39,510 nucleotides of DNA from Erythrobacter sp. HI0063 (GCF_001635685.1 NZ_LWFF01000001.1:1-39510), one strand, 5' to 3'. Shown: positions 28,240 through 36,536, counted from the stretch's first letter. Made by a program: numbers and translations. The notes: generated by a model not told the origin, from the sequence alone.

Positions 28240-29253
28240 GTGCGGTCGGATATACTCGATGGCGCATCGAAAGAACCGATCCGCGTCAGATTCTACATCG
28301 ACGGTTACCACGGCTATTTGTTGGCAAAAGCCGTGGCTGAGTTGCATCGAAAACATTGGCGGAAAGTGCGCGCCGCCTTCCCCAAGAGCGACCCGTGGTT
28401 TGAAATATTTGATTTCGAGCCGACGCCTGAAAGGCTTGCAGAAATTCTTGCTGGTCTTCTCGAATGGTCAGTCGGGCCTGTGGTGCAGAGCGTCGAGCGC
28501 AAGTTCGAGAGGTATGGACAACCTGTTATACCCAAACGTGAAGCTGATTTGATAGATAACCCATATTATCGCGACATTTTTGGCAAGTGGAACGACTTCG
28601 ACGCGAGTGAGAAGGTCCTCGTCTCCGTAGTTCATGATGGCGTAGTGTTCGCGCCCAGCTACGATAAACCGCAAATGTTACGCGACCTTCAAGCATGGGA
28701 GGATGAACTAACGGCGGGCACGGAACGCGACGAGCGTCTGCTCGGTCGGATTGGAGATGAGCGTCGGCAAATTGAAAATGGGAAGTTCGCTGACACCGAA
28801 GCATTCTATAATGCGCTGGCGTCGAAGGCAGGCAATCTTTCCCAGTATGGTCGTCGACGTCTCCAGAGGGAAAATGCAAAAAGCATTTTTGGCGAGAAGT
28901 CAGTCGATGAGGACCTCAATTCAAGCTTGTGGTTCGATGCTGTCCGGACAGACGAACAAAGTAAGATCGATCTCTTCGTGATAGTGACAAACGATGGAGA
29001 TCATGCCCCCCATGCCGCGAGATTGCGTGCTGCGGGAAAGCGTGTCTCAATATTCAGCTATGTGGAGAAGCCGGCTCGGGCATTGCTTGATGCAGTCGGT
29101 AAGAACAACGTTCTAGACTTGCTGGCTTGCTCGCGCGGATTTGATTTCTCAGATATCTGGCTGAAGAATCCTGACGCAGCCTCAATGCACATTCTTCAAG
29201 ACATTCAACAACAATGGCGCTGGTGGGTTCAGAACGGCGACGTGACTGAATGA
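28240..29253 (+). CDS. NYN-domain (PIN-like) putative ribonuclease
   Basis: 337 residues from a GTG two bases after the methyltransferase stop. The first strand carries an acidic residue (RFYID21GYH). About 200 residues later come KSVDED (D223, D225) and then VIVTND252GD254HAPHAARLRAAGKRV. Together these form the acidic cluster and the glycine-preceded strand of NYN/LabA-type metal-dependent RNases. The long insertion between the first strand and the second acidic block is unusual. The gene is AT-richer than its neighbours (27 of 60 G/C at 28861–28920), hinting at separate origin. It overlaps the helicase gene (ATGA). A role in RNA cleavage during phage attack is inference. Confidence 0.75.
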   Translation: MRSDILDGASKEPIRVRFYIDGYHGYLLAKAVAELHRKHWRKVRAAFPKSDPWFEIFDFEPTPERLAEILAGLLEWSVGPVVQSVERKFERYGQPVIPKREADLIDNPYYRDIFGKWNDFDASEKVLVSVVHDGVVFAPSYDKPQMLRDLQAWEDELTAGTERDERLLGRIGDERRQIENGKFADTEAFYNALASKAGNLSQYGRRRLQRENAKSIFGEKSVDEDLNSSLWFDAVRTDEQSKIDLFVIVTNDGDHAPHAARLRAAGKRVSIFSYVEKPARALLDAVGKNNVLDLLACSRGFDFSDIWLKNPDAASMHILQDIQQQWRWWVQNGDVTE

Positions 29254-31307
29254 CTCTCCTCTATGCCTCGACCTTCGCCGATGCGCTCGCAAAGCTTACC
29301 CATCAGGAGCAGAAGCAGGTCAAGATAACGACCGTCGATTTGATGATGGACCCAAAAGGCACCGGGCTCAGCCTGGAACGGCTGACCAGAGCAGGGGACG
29401 ACAAGGTCTGGTCGGCGCGTGTATCGCGCGACTTACGTATCATACTGCGGCGTGATGGCGACGATAACCTGCTAGCGTATGTCGGCCACCACGATGACGC
29501 CTACCGTTGGGCAGAGCGTCGCAAGTTCATTCCCCACGAACGATCCGGCGCTATGCAGATCGTGGAAGTGATTGAGGGTCGGGAGAAGGCCGAGCCTGAA
29601 TACGGTGACCATTCCAGCGCGATGGAAACTGCTGGAGAAGTGGTCCAGCCCTTCTGGTCGTTGACGGACGACCAGCTCCTCGATGTCGGCGTACCACGCG
29701 AATGGCTGAAGCATGTGCAGGTGATGCCGGAGGATGAGATCGACTCCCTGTTCGACCGACTTCCGGCGGAGGCTGCGGAAGCCCTTTATGATTTTGCGAC
29801 GGGTGGGAAGCTTGAGGATCATATTGTCACCCCGGCCGAACCGGGAGCCGATCCCTACGACCATCCAGACGCACAGCGCCGCTTCCGCGTATTCGACAAT
29901 GTCGACGAACTCACCGCGGCGCTCGATGCTCCTTTCGAGAAATGGGCAGTCTTCCTGCACCCGGCGCAGCGGGAACTCGTGCGCCGAAAGGTGACCGGCC
30001 CGACCCGCGTTACCGGATCAGCGGGAACAGGTAAGACCATCGTGGCACTCCATCGCGCCGTGCATCTTGCAGAGCAGAGCGAGACCGCGCGCGTTCTCCT
30101 GACCACCTTTTCCCCAGAGCTTGCGCTAGCACTATCCGCAAAGCTCGAAATCCAGACGCAGGTTGTTCCCGAGTTGCGTGAGCGCATTACGGTCCGGCCG
30201 CTCGATGAAGCAGCGGTCGAGTTGTATTGCCAGCAGTTCGGCGAGCCAGATCTTGTCGACCATGGCCAGATACGGGGGCTGATTGAGGAAGCCATATCGG
30301 CGGACCTTGGCGGCGACCTTTCACCGCAATTCCTATTCGAAGAATGGCAGGAGCTGGTCGATGCTTGGGGCGTAACCGACCCTGAAAGCTACGCCACACT
30401 TCCCCGGATAGGTCGCCGCACCCGATTGGGTCCAAAGCAACGGGAGGCCGCTTGGACCGTATTCGACTATGTCCGAACCCAGATGGCCGAGCGTGGCTTG
30501 GTCAGCCGTGCGATGATCTACAAACGGCTGACGGGGTGGATCGAGGATGGCGGCACAATTCCATTCGAGAATGTTGTCGTCGACGAAGCGCAGGATCTCA
30601 CCGTCGCGCAGGTCCGCTTCCTCGCCGCGGTAGGCAATGGGCGAGACGATGCCCTCTTTCTCGCTGGCGATATCGGGCAGCGCATATTCCGGCTGCCCTT
30701 CAGCTGGGCGAAGCTGGGTCTCGACATTCGGGGCCGCAGCCATTCGCTGCGGGTGAATTACCGCACGTCGCATCAGATCAGGGCAATGGCAGACCGCCTG
30801 CTTCCGCCTGCGATTACGGATCTGGATGGCGTAGAGGAAGGTCGCCGTGGCACGGTGTCAATCTTCGATGGTCCCGTTCCAGAAGTCCGGCTGGTGGACG
30901 ACACCGAAGCCGAAGCGGATTTTGTGAGCAACTGGCTTCAACGGTGCATGACCTCAGGGATCCCTGCGAAGCAAATTGCATTGCTGGTTCGCGGCCCCGA
31001 TCAGCTTGAACGCGCCCGAAAGGTTGCCGAAAACGCTGTTGCCGCATCCCCCGATCTTGAGCCACCCATCGTAACTGTCATGCATGATGCGAAGGGACTG
31101 GAATTTCGAGCGGTAGCGGTGATGGCTTGCGACGAGGATGTAATCCCCGATCCACAGCGGCTAGCCTCGATCGGCGATGTCGCCGAGATGGAAAGTGTAT
31201 ACGAGACGGAGCGACACTTGCTGTACGTGGCATGCACGCGTGCGCGTGACCAATTGCTTGTAACCGGTATCGCGCCCGGCAGCGAGTTTCTCGACGATCT
31301 CCGATAG
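29250..31307 (+). CDS. RelE-fold / UvrD-type SF1 helicase fusion
   Basis: 685 residues in two parts. Residues 1 to about 95 resemble a RelE/ParE-type toxin fold (VWSARVSRDLRIILRRDGDDNLLAYVGHHDDAYRWAERRK). The remainder is a superfamily 1 helicase: Walker A GSAGTGKT near 256–263, DEAQD at 445–449 (VVVDEAQDLT), GDIGQRIF, LRVNYRTSHQI, HDAKGLEFRAV, and motif VI YVACTRARDQLLV. Such RelE-fold/UvrD fusions are seen in bacterial defence neighbourhoods; whether the RelE part is active cannot be read from sequence. It ends the five-gene operon, and its ATG overlaps the NYN stop. It may unwind invading or damaged DNA. Confidence 0.88.
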   Translation: MTLLYASTFADALAKLTHQEQKQVKITTVDLMMDPKGTGLSLERLTRAGDDKVWSARVSRDLRIILRRDGDDNLLAYVGHHDDAYRWAERRKFIPHERSGAMQIVEVIEGREKAEPEYGDHSSAMETAGEVVQPFWSLTDDQLLDVGVPREWLKHVQVMPEDEIDSLFDRLPAEAAEALYDFATGGKLEDHIVTPAEPGADPYDHPDAQRRFRVFDNVDELTAALDAPFEKWAVFLHPAQRELVRRKVTGPTRVTGSAGTGKTIVALHRAVHLAEQSETARVLLTTFSPELALALSAKLEIQTQVVPELRERITVRPLDEAAVELYCQQFGEPDLVDHGQIRGLIEEAISADLGGDLSPQFLFEEWQELVDAWGVTDPESYATLPRIGRRTRLGPKQREAAWTVFDYVRTQMAERGLVSRAMIYKRLTGWIEDGGTIPFENVVVDEAQDLTVAQVRFLAAVGNGRDDALFLAGDIGQRIFRLPFSWAKLGLDIRGRSHSLRVNYRTSHQIRAMADRLLPPAITDLDGVEEGRRGTVSIFDGPVPEVRLVDDTEAEADFVSNWLQRCMTSGIPAKQIALLVRGPDQLERARKVAENAVAASPDLEPPIVTVMHDAKGLEFRAVAVMACDEDVIPDPQRLASIGDVAEMESVYETERHLLYVACTRARDQLLVTGIAPGSEFLDDLR

Positions 31308-31380
31308 GCATCTCAAATTGCTTCGCGTCGCTCCGGATTGTGGCGCAATGTCAGTTGGCTTGACGGAGAGCTATTGGTGG

Positions 31381-31394
31381 ACTGAGTGCTCAGT
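31381..31394. promoter_or_regulatory. Operator-like palindrome
   Basis: ACTGAG-TG-CTCAGT is a perfect 6-2-6 inverted repeat. It covers the expected −35 zone of the extended −10 element just downstream, so a protein bound here could block transcription of the following gene. The regulator is not known; the putative DNA-binding protein encoded downstream is the obvious candidate. Confidence 0.5.
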
Positions 31395-31406
31395 AATACT
31401 CGGAAG

Positions 31407-31415
31407 TGATATACT
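31407..31415 (+). promoter_or_regulatory. Extended −10 promoter element
   Basis: TG-A-TATACT fits an extended −10 element (TGnTATAAT). It lies about 35–50 bases upstream of the possible starts of the next gene, in the most AT-rich part of the 157-base spacer. No good −35 hexamer is present, as is common for extended −10 promoters. Confidence 0.4.
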
Positions 31416-31464
31416 CCTCGCAATATATTTGTAATAAGATGGCAATTTCTTGGAACCGGAAGCC

Positions 31465-32331
31465 GTGGCCACCATCATTACCCGCAAGCACCCCAAGACC
31501 GGAAAGACCGAGCGCCCCTATCGCGACAAGCAGGGCAACTTCGTCCTCGGCGATCCGGCCTTTGGGAGCGAACTGCATCACCGCGAGAATGCAATCCTGA
31601 CCACTGATTATGACGAAGCTTTGCGGCTCGTGCGCAACGGCTTTTCTATCCGCATGTCGGCAGGTGACGGAACGCCTCCCTCGTTGATCAGCGCAGGAAA
31701 GCTGACCCTTTCCGACGTTCATGAGCCTTCCCCTGACGATATCCCGGATGGGGGCCCCCTGACGCCATTCTCGCGTGACGAAGTCATGCACGGTCTGCGC
31801 AAAGCCTTGGTCGCAAAGGCAGCCATGATCGCCCGCTGGGGAAGCGACGAAGCGGCTGAGGCGTTTCTGGGATTTCCGTCATCCGACGACGCGGATCCTT
31901 CGGAGGTCGACCTCTCCCGCTTCCGCTCTACCCCCTTGATCGAGGCGGGCTACGACTGGGCTTTCCAAACCGGGCAGCCCGAGGCGTTCCATCCTGACAC
32001 GCGGGACCATCTCCGCTCGCTCATGGACGGTGGGTCCTCCGGTACGATCAGCACCTTATCCCTAATGGCAGACGCAGACAGCGCGTTGCGCGTGACCATC
32101 GGCACCGCGTTCGCGCGCTGGAAGTTCGAATTTGAGCCTGGGTCGCTGCTGTCAGTGCGAGAGCTCGCCTACCTTGCCCAGATGACCGAAGTCGCGGCGC
32201 GGAATGCTCTCGCCAAAGCAGGCATCAAGGGGCGTGGCGGCATCGAGAACGACACCGCGCGGGAATGGCTCGCTCAGCGGCAGAAATTCGTGCCGACGCG
32301 AACGAATCTTCTGCCCATCGACAGATCGTAA
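31465..32331 (+). CDS. Hypothetical protein with C-terminal helix-turn-helix-like segment
   Basis: About 288 residues from a GTG at 31465; a TTG at 31450 adds five residues and is the alternative. No family is recognised. The N-terminus is basic (TRKHPKTGKTERPYRDKQGNF). The middle is acidic and Pro/Ser-rich. Near the C-terminus LLSVRELAYLAQMTEVAARNALAKAGIKGRGG reads like a helix-turn-helix with a recognition helix, so it is probably DNA-binding. It stands alone between the defence operon and the relaxase region, behind a palindrome that could be its own operator. It could control the operon or the transfer genes; that is inference. Confidence 0.6.
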   Translation: MATIITRKHPKTGKTERPYRDKQGNFVLGDPAFGSELHHRENAILTTDYDEALRLVRNGFSIRMSAGDGTPPSLISAGKLTLSDVHEPSPDDIPDGGPLTPFSRDEVMHGLRKALVAKAAMIARWGSDEAAEAFLGFPSSDDADPSEVDLSRFRSTPLIEAGYDWAFQTGQPEAFHPDTRDHLRSLMDGGSSGTISTLSLMADADSALRVTIGTAFARWKFEFEPGSLLSVRELAYLAQMTEVAARNALAKAGIKGRGGIENDTAREWLAQRQKFVPTRTNLLPIDRS

Positions 32332-32411
32332 CGGTGTTCCGAGTCCTCCCAGTCGGCTGACCGGAGGGTGTCCTGCTTGCTATAAGCCGGTCCGAAACAC
32401 CTGTCCGAAGA

Positions 32412-32467
32412 CCCGATGCTCTCGCATAAACACTTGTTTAGCAGCGTGACCATCGTCCCGATGCTCT
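32412..32467. repeat. 11-bp direct repeat
   Basis: CCCGATGCTCT occurs at 32412–32422 and again at 32457–32467, 45 bases apart (about four helical turns), each followed by a similar CATA tail. The spacing on one DNA face suggests paired protein sites, perhaps for a relaxosome accessory protein. Confidence 0.5.
32427..32440. promoter_or_regulatory. 6-2-6 palindrome between the direct repeats
   Basis: TAAACA-CT-TGTTTA is a perfect inverted repeat with a 2-base centre. It has the same 6-2-6 geometry as the palindrome at 31381 but a different sequence. It is a typical dimeric repressor site by shape; the protein is unknown. Confidence 0.45.
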
Positions 32468-32560
32468 TACATAGTTTTCAGGAATTCGAGCAGACCAACC
32501 GCCTTACTGCAGTTCGAGGGTTGGCAAAGGCTGACTGCCCTAAATTTTTTTGCGCAACAT

Positions 32561-32603
32561 CGCACAAGTGGGATGCAGCCGTGGGCAGCATCCGCATTGT
32601 GCG
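32561..32603. repeat. Nested imperfect inverted repeat (oriT-like hairpin)
   Basis: Outer arms CGCACAA / TTGTGCG (7 bp) enclose a symmetric 3×3 mismatch, inner arms GGATGC / GCATCC (6 bp) and an 11-base loop. It could be the relaxase recognition hairpin of an oriT, or a structured RNA if transcribed. Confidence 0.55.
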
Positions 32604-32612
32604 GCGCTACGT

Positions 32613-32626
32613 GGCGTGGCCACGCC
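32613..32626. repeat. 14-bp perfect palindrome
   Basis: GGCGTGGCCACGCC is fully self-complementary with no spacer. It lies 9 bases after the nested hairpin and about 145 bases upstream of the relaxase start. Confidence 0.6.
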
Positions 32627-32735
32627 GGTCACCTGAAGTGCCCAGTGCGGTGCGGCGGCACCTTGAGGGTCAACTGTCGTTAATGTGCCATACACTTGAC
32701 GATTGGAAACTGTTGTATTCGTTGAATATTATTCT

Positions 32736-32762
32736 TTGATTGGCATCGCGAATGTGGGATAA
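32736..32762 (+). promoter_or_regulatory. Possible relaxase promoter
   Basis: TTGATT, a 16-base spacer and GATAAT lie immediately before the preferred ATG at 32770. With so short a distance the message would be nearly leaderless, so the true start of transcription or translation may differ. Weak support. Confidence 0.25.
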
Positions 32763-32769
32763 TCATTCC

Positions 32770-35700
32770 ATGCGGTATCAACCTGACCCAGCTGTCGATA
32801 CTCTTGCACAACGCGAACGCGAGCTGGCCGCTTTCGCTGATCGCAGCCGCAATCTTCCTCCTCTGAACCGGGAGGCGGTCAGACAGCACATCAAGATAGA
32901 GGGCGGGTCCGTGGCGAAAGCGCGCGCCAGTCTTGCAGGACTAGTCGGATCTTTAGCTCCGCACGAGCGCCGGGTGGGTGATGACAGCCACATTACGGGC
33001 AAGGTTGGCGGAAAAGACAAGAAGCGTCCGGCACGGACGATCTGGATCGACGACTCAGGACACTTGAAGCGCATTCGCTACAACCAGCCCATTACCCGGC
33101 CAGGGCGACCAATCAATGCGCAGGGGTTTACATCTCTCCATTTCGACTTCGAAGCAATCAACAGAGCTCACCTCGAATACGGCCGTTCGAATGCTCAGGG
33201 TCGCAAAGTCAGCCCAGACGATCACATCATATACATCGAGAGAGAGGAGGCCGCCGCCGAACTTCTCGATGCGCTCAAGCCAGCTGCGCCGTCCGGCGCC
33301 GAAGACTTCCTCGAATACCAGGAACGGGAAAGCGCTGTGGCGGAAGCTGCTGGCGAAGCAGACGAAAAGGCGATCTTCACGAACATCCCGGGTTCAAAAG
33401 CAGATCGCATCGCACTATTTTCCGGACTGGCCGACGTTGAGAAGGTGGAGCGCAAACCGTCGCTTGAGATCGACCTTAGTCGAAATTCCAAGCTGACGGC
33501 GAAAATCTGCGAGGAGCTTGCCCCCGGAAGGTCGCTGGCAAAGTTCAACGCGAACGTCGCTGGAAGCAAACTGGCCGTGACGGGAGCGGATGCGGAATCG
33601 ATTGCTAGGGTTATCCGTTCACTCGGATGGCGTGACCGTCGCAAAAAGGATGATCGCGTTAAGCGCAAGCCAGACCAGAATGGCGTTACCTACGATCCGG
33701 GCAAATGCGGCCACGTCCAATTCCGACTGGTCGGCGAACTTCCCCACGAGATCGACAATGCGGGGCGCGTCCGGATCATCAGAGAAATGTGCGAAGAATT
33801 CGAGAAACGCAGTCTTCCCTACATCGCTGTGATGCATGCACCGGGATCGACCAACGACGATCGCAATTGGCACTTTCACCTCGTCTATCATGATCGACCG
33901 GTTAGTATCTTCGACGGGACAGCGACGACCCACCTGAGCCGTATGGACGCCAACGGCAAAATTCCGCCATCGAAGATCGAACGTAAAACCAAGTGGCTCA
34001 ACGAGCCTTCGATCCAGGCTCAAGTGGGCAAGTGGGACTTTCAGGTATGCGGCACCTGGATCACGAAGAGCCGCAACCGGAGGCACGTATATCCTTTCGT
34101 GCAACGCAAGGACCGGAGCGTCACGCGTAAGGACTTCGTGCCCAGCCTCCGGAAGAGGCTATGCGATCTGACCAATCTTGAACTGGAGCGATACGGGATC
34201 GAACGTAGGGTCGATCCTCTCAAGCATGCCGAAGCGGGACGAAAAGCGGTGCCCGGCAAGAAGCTGTTCGCTGCCGACCATGCCAACGAACTCCTCGGTA
34301 TCCCCACGCCCAGAGGCACCGACAACGAAACGATGCAAGCCTATCAGCGACGCGATCTGCTGGAAGACGAAGACGCCGCCATTCCGCAACGTGCGTATGT
34401 CACCGAGGAAGAGGAAGAAACGGTAAAACGCACTCTTAGCGATCAGGCCGAGCGGCTATCGGTTCTGAGTGAATTGATGTCGCTTCGCCGCGATATCGCC
34501 CATCTCCGCAATATTTCGCATAAAGCGGGGGAGCAGGTCGAACGGCTTCTGTCTCGACCGAACGCAATGGTGGACCGGAACTGCAAGCTTATGCTCGCAG
34601 AGCACAAAAAGTCTCGAAATCACTCGCGAAAGATGGATGCCCTGCGTCGGCAGGTCGAGCACGCGCATGACCACATTAACGGAATGCGGGATCTAGCGGG
34701 CGATCTGTTTCAACTCCCTGTCGAAGCCGGCCGACACATCACGCGGCTTGAGGAACGGCTGTCCGAGCTCGAGCTAAAAGCAGGCCTCCGCATTGAACCG
34801 GTGTTTGCTATCCAAATCGACGATGAAAAGGCCCTGCCGCTCAGTGCCCGCGCACCGCAAGGTGACTCCGAAACTGCTGGCCGAGGAAATCGAAGTGACG
34901 ACACCATATCGAACCCTTCCAGAGCCTCGCGCCAGCCCTCCAAACCGACGCCAGAAAGCGCAGCCGCGCCAACCTCACCATCGATCAAGGCCGTGGCGAC
35001 GCAATCGGCTTCGAAATCGAACACGGAAATCAGCGAACGCCAGCGGGAACGCGAGACCAATGCCCGGATCGATGTCATCGCCGAAAAGAAGGTTCAGTTC
35101 GATCTTCATCCTGGGCGGCTTGACGACGGGACCGGGGTCCTTGTTGCGACGATTGATCCCGCCGACAGCCAGCGGCATGATCTTCCCACGAAAATCATTC
35201 TGGTTACACAGCATGAGAAATCGAGGCTAATTCACATCGCCCGCGCGAGACAAATGCAATCGGTTTCGAGCGAACAGCCAGTCGCCACTGGCTCCCCACC
35301 CACCGAAACGCGCGAAGGACCGCCAAGCGTTGCAATCGCACGCGATCCTGGCACCGATATCGCGGGGCAGTCAGCGCAATCGGGCGCACCGAGCGAGCAG
35401 TCCCGCTCTGGAACATCCGACGGCACGATCGGCACAATCGTCGACGCGATGCCTGGATCAGAAGCCCCCAAATCTAATGAAACTCGGACTTCCGTCTCGC
35501 GCGCTGCAGACGCGACTTCCGGCGGATTGTCCAAAAAAGCAATTCAGAAGCAGTCGGACCGTGTCTCCCTCCCTACAGGGAAAGCTAGCGGCGCGGGCGA
35601 CCAATCCTCCAAAGCGAGTTCCCTCATTGGCCATGAAGTGATGAGGAGCGAGATACCTGACGATACGGCTTCCCGGGATGCGCCGGCTCCGGTCCTTGAT

Positions 35701-36441
35701 ACTGCGGTAGCCGATCTCATCGCAAGGGCGGAACAGCGCCGGATTGTCCTCTTCCCTGACCAAAGCGGACGACTTCATCTTCATTCTAGCGATGCCAAGG
35801 CGCCGCTAGTCGCGGCGCGACTGGCAGAGCCAGATGCTCAAAAGAGGCTGAAGCAGATTGCCGACGCGCAGCACGAAGAGCTTGGCATCCTTGCGGGCAT
35901 AGCGGCGGCCGACCCCGCCATTCTCGTACGCCTCAAAGGCGGAATTGCGGTGGCTGACGTAGCTGCTTCTAATACAACCCTGATGAAGAGATGGGCCGAC
36001 AACGAGGAAGTCCAGCTGGCCCTTGGCCAAATGGCTCGGCTGTCGGCGCCAAACCCTCACGATGAGGCTGAAATAGTCCGGCGGCGAAACCTATTCCTAT
36101 TTCTGATAATGGGGAGACGGGAGGCAGTCGACGAGATCGACCAAATGGTGGACCGAAATCTCAACCAAGACGGCGCGGTTCCCAGAAGAGAGGTATTCCC
36201 CGCATTCCCCGTCGCCACTGCACCGCCGGCGGAGAAACAATATTCGGTCACGCAGCTTTCGAGTCCGGCGGAAGCGCCGTTGGCGCCGCGGAAAGGAGAA
36301 AACAGTGAATTGGCAACCGATGACAAGGCGTCTCCGGCGGCCGCGCGAGAACGGGATGCTTCATTGGCGGAGAAGACAGAATTGGGTCGGAAGCAGCAAT
36401 TGCTTGCTCAGACCACAGTATCGGGTCCGGACTTTCCATAA
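32770..36441 (+). CDS. MobA/MobL-type relaxase (mobilisation protein)
   Basis: About 1223 residues from the ATG at 32770 (in-frame ATG at 32752 is the alternative; GGGA upstream favours 32770). A relaxase nicks oriT and leads single-stranded DNA into the recipient. The recognisable block is ELPHEID, then AVMH356APGSTNDDRNWH368FH370LVYHDRP, the histidine triad of MobA/MobL relaxases. The N-terminal 300 residues precede this core, which is atypical. The middle is coiled-coil-like and basic. Residues about 690–970 are low complexity (Ser/Pro/Thr/Ala). A C-terminal folded region (from about VADLIARAEQRRIVLFPDQSGRL) may bind DNA or coupling protein. No T4SS genes lie nearby in the window. Confidence 0.82.
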   Translation: MRYQPDPAVDTLAQRERELAAFADRSRNLPPLNREAVRQHIKIEGGSVAKARASLAGLVGSLAPHERRVGDDSHITGKVGGKDKKRPARTIWIDDSGHLKRIRYNQPITRPGRPINAQGFTSLHFDFEAINRAHLEYGRSNAQGRKVSPDDHIIYIEREEAAAELLDALKPAAPSGAEDFLEYQERESAVAEAAGEADEKAIFTNIPGSKADRIALFSGLADVEKVERKPSLEIDLSRNSKLTAKICEELAPGRSLAKFNANVAGSKLAVTGADAESIARVIRSLGWRDRRKKDDRVKRKPDQNGVTYDPGKCGHVQFRLVGELPHEIDNAGRVRIIREMCEEFEKRSLPYIAVMHAPGSTNDDRNWHFHLVYHDRPVSIFDGTATTHLSRMDANGKIPPSKIERKTKWLNEPSIQAQVGKWDFQVCGTWITKSRNRRHVYPFVQRKDRSVTRKDFVPSLRKRLCDLTNLELERYGIERRVDPLKHAEAGRKAVPGKKLFAADHANELLGIPTPRGTDNETMQAYQRRDLLEDEDAAIPQRAYVTEEEEETVKRTLSDQAERLSVLSELMSLRRDIAHLRNISHKAGEQVERLLSRPNAMVDRNCKLMLAEHKKSRNHSRKMDALRRQVEHAHDHINGMRDLAGDLFQLPVEAGRHITRLEERLSELELKAGLRIEPVFAIQIDDEKALPLSARAPQGDSETAGRGNRSDDTISNPSRASRQPSKPTPESAAAPTSPSIKAVATQSASKSNTEISERQRERETNARIDVIAEKKVQFDLHPGRLDDGTGVLVATIDPADSQRHDLPTKIILVTQHEKSRLIHIARARQMQSVSSEQPVATGSPPTETREGPPSVAIARDPGTDIAGQSAQSGAPSEQSRSGTSDGTIGTIVDAMPGSEAPKSNETRTSVSRAADATSGGLSKKAIQKQSDRVSLPTGKASGAGDQSSKASSLIGHEVMRSEIPDDTASRDAPAPVLDTAVADLIARAEQRRIVLFPDQSGRLHLHSSDAKAPLVAARLAEPDAQKRLKQIADAQHEELGILAGIAAADPAILVRLKGGIAVADVAASNTTLMKRWADNEEVQLALGQMARLSAPNPHDEAEIVRRRNLFLFLIMGRREAVDEIDQMVDRNLNQDGAVPRREVFPAFPVATAPPAEKQYSVTQLSSPAEAPLAPRKGENSELATDDKASPAAARERDASLAEKTELGRKQQLLAQTTVSGPDFP

Positions 36442-36519
36442 GTCAAGCGGATGGCCGCGCATGTTACCGCATCAGGAAAAGTCGTTTCGGCCAGCGTCGC
36501 TGTCCGAGGTCGATAGGTA

Positions 36520-36536
36520 GAGGGGAAAAGCCCCTC
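36520..36536 (+). other. Leader hairpin upstream of exonuclease gene
   Basis: GAGGGG-AAAAG-CCCCTC, a perfect 6-bp stem with a 5-base loop, lies 28 bases before the GTG start at 36565 in a 123-base spacer. No T-tract follows, so it is more likely a leader or mRNA-stability element than a terminator. Confidence 0.4.

Larger units (their letters stand above)
32332..32769. other. Dyad-rich intergenic region upstream of relaxase (oriT candidate)
   Basis: 438 bases without a convincing gene. It contains an 11-bp direct repeat, a 6-2-6 palindrome, a nested imperfect hairpin, a 14-bp perfect palindrome, and an A/T-rich end with a possible promoter. The position directly upstream of a relaxase and the density of dyads fit an origin of transfer, but I cannot identify a nic site. 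Confidence 0.5.

Noticed and set aside
28871-28889. AAAATGC / GCATTTT hairpin
   Set aside because: A/T-rich stem inside the NYN coding region; encodes normal residues and lacks terminator features.
31308-31380. Terminator after the defence operon
   Set aside because: Only weak partial pairing (TTGC with GCAA) and no T-tract were found.
32416-32739. 107-codon plus-strand frame upstream of the relaxase
   Set aside because: It crosses the direct repeats, palindromes and hairpin, lacks a ribosome site and resembles nothing; better explained as a regulatory or oriT region.
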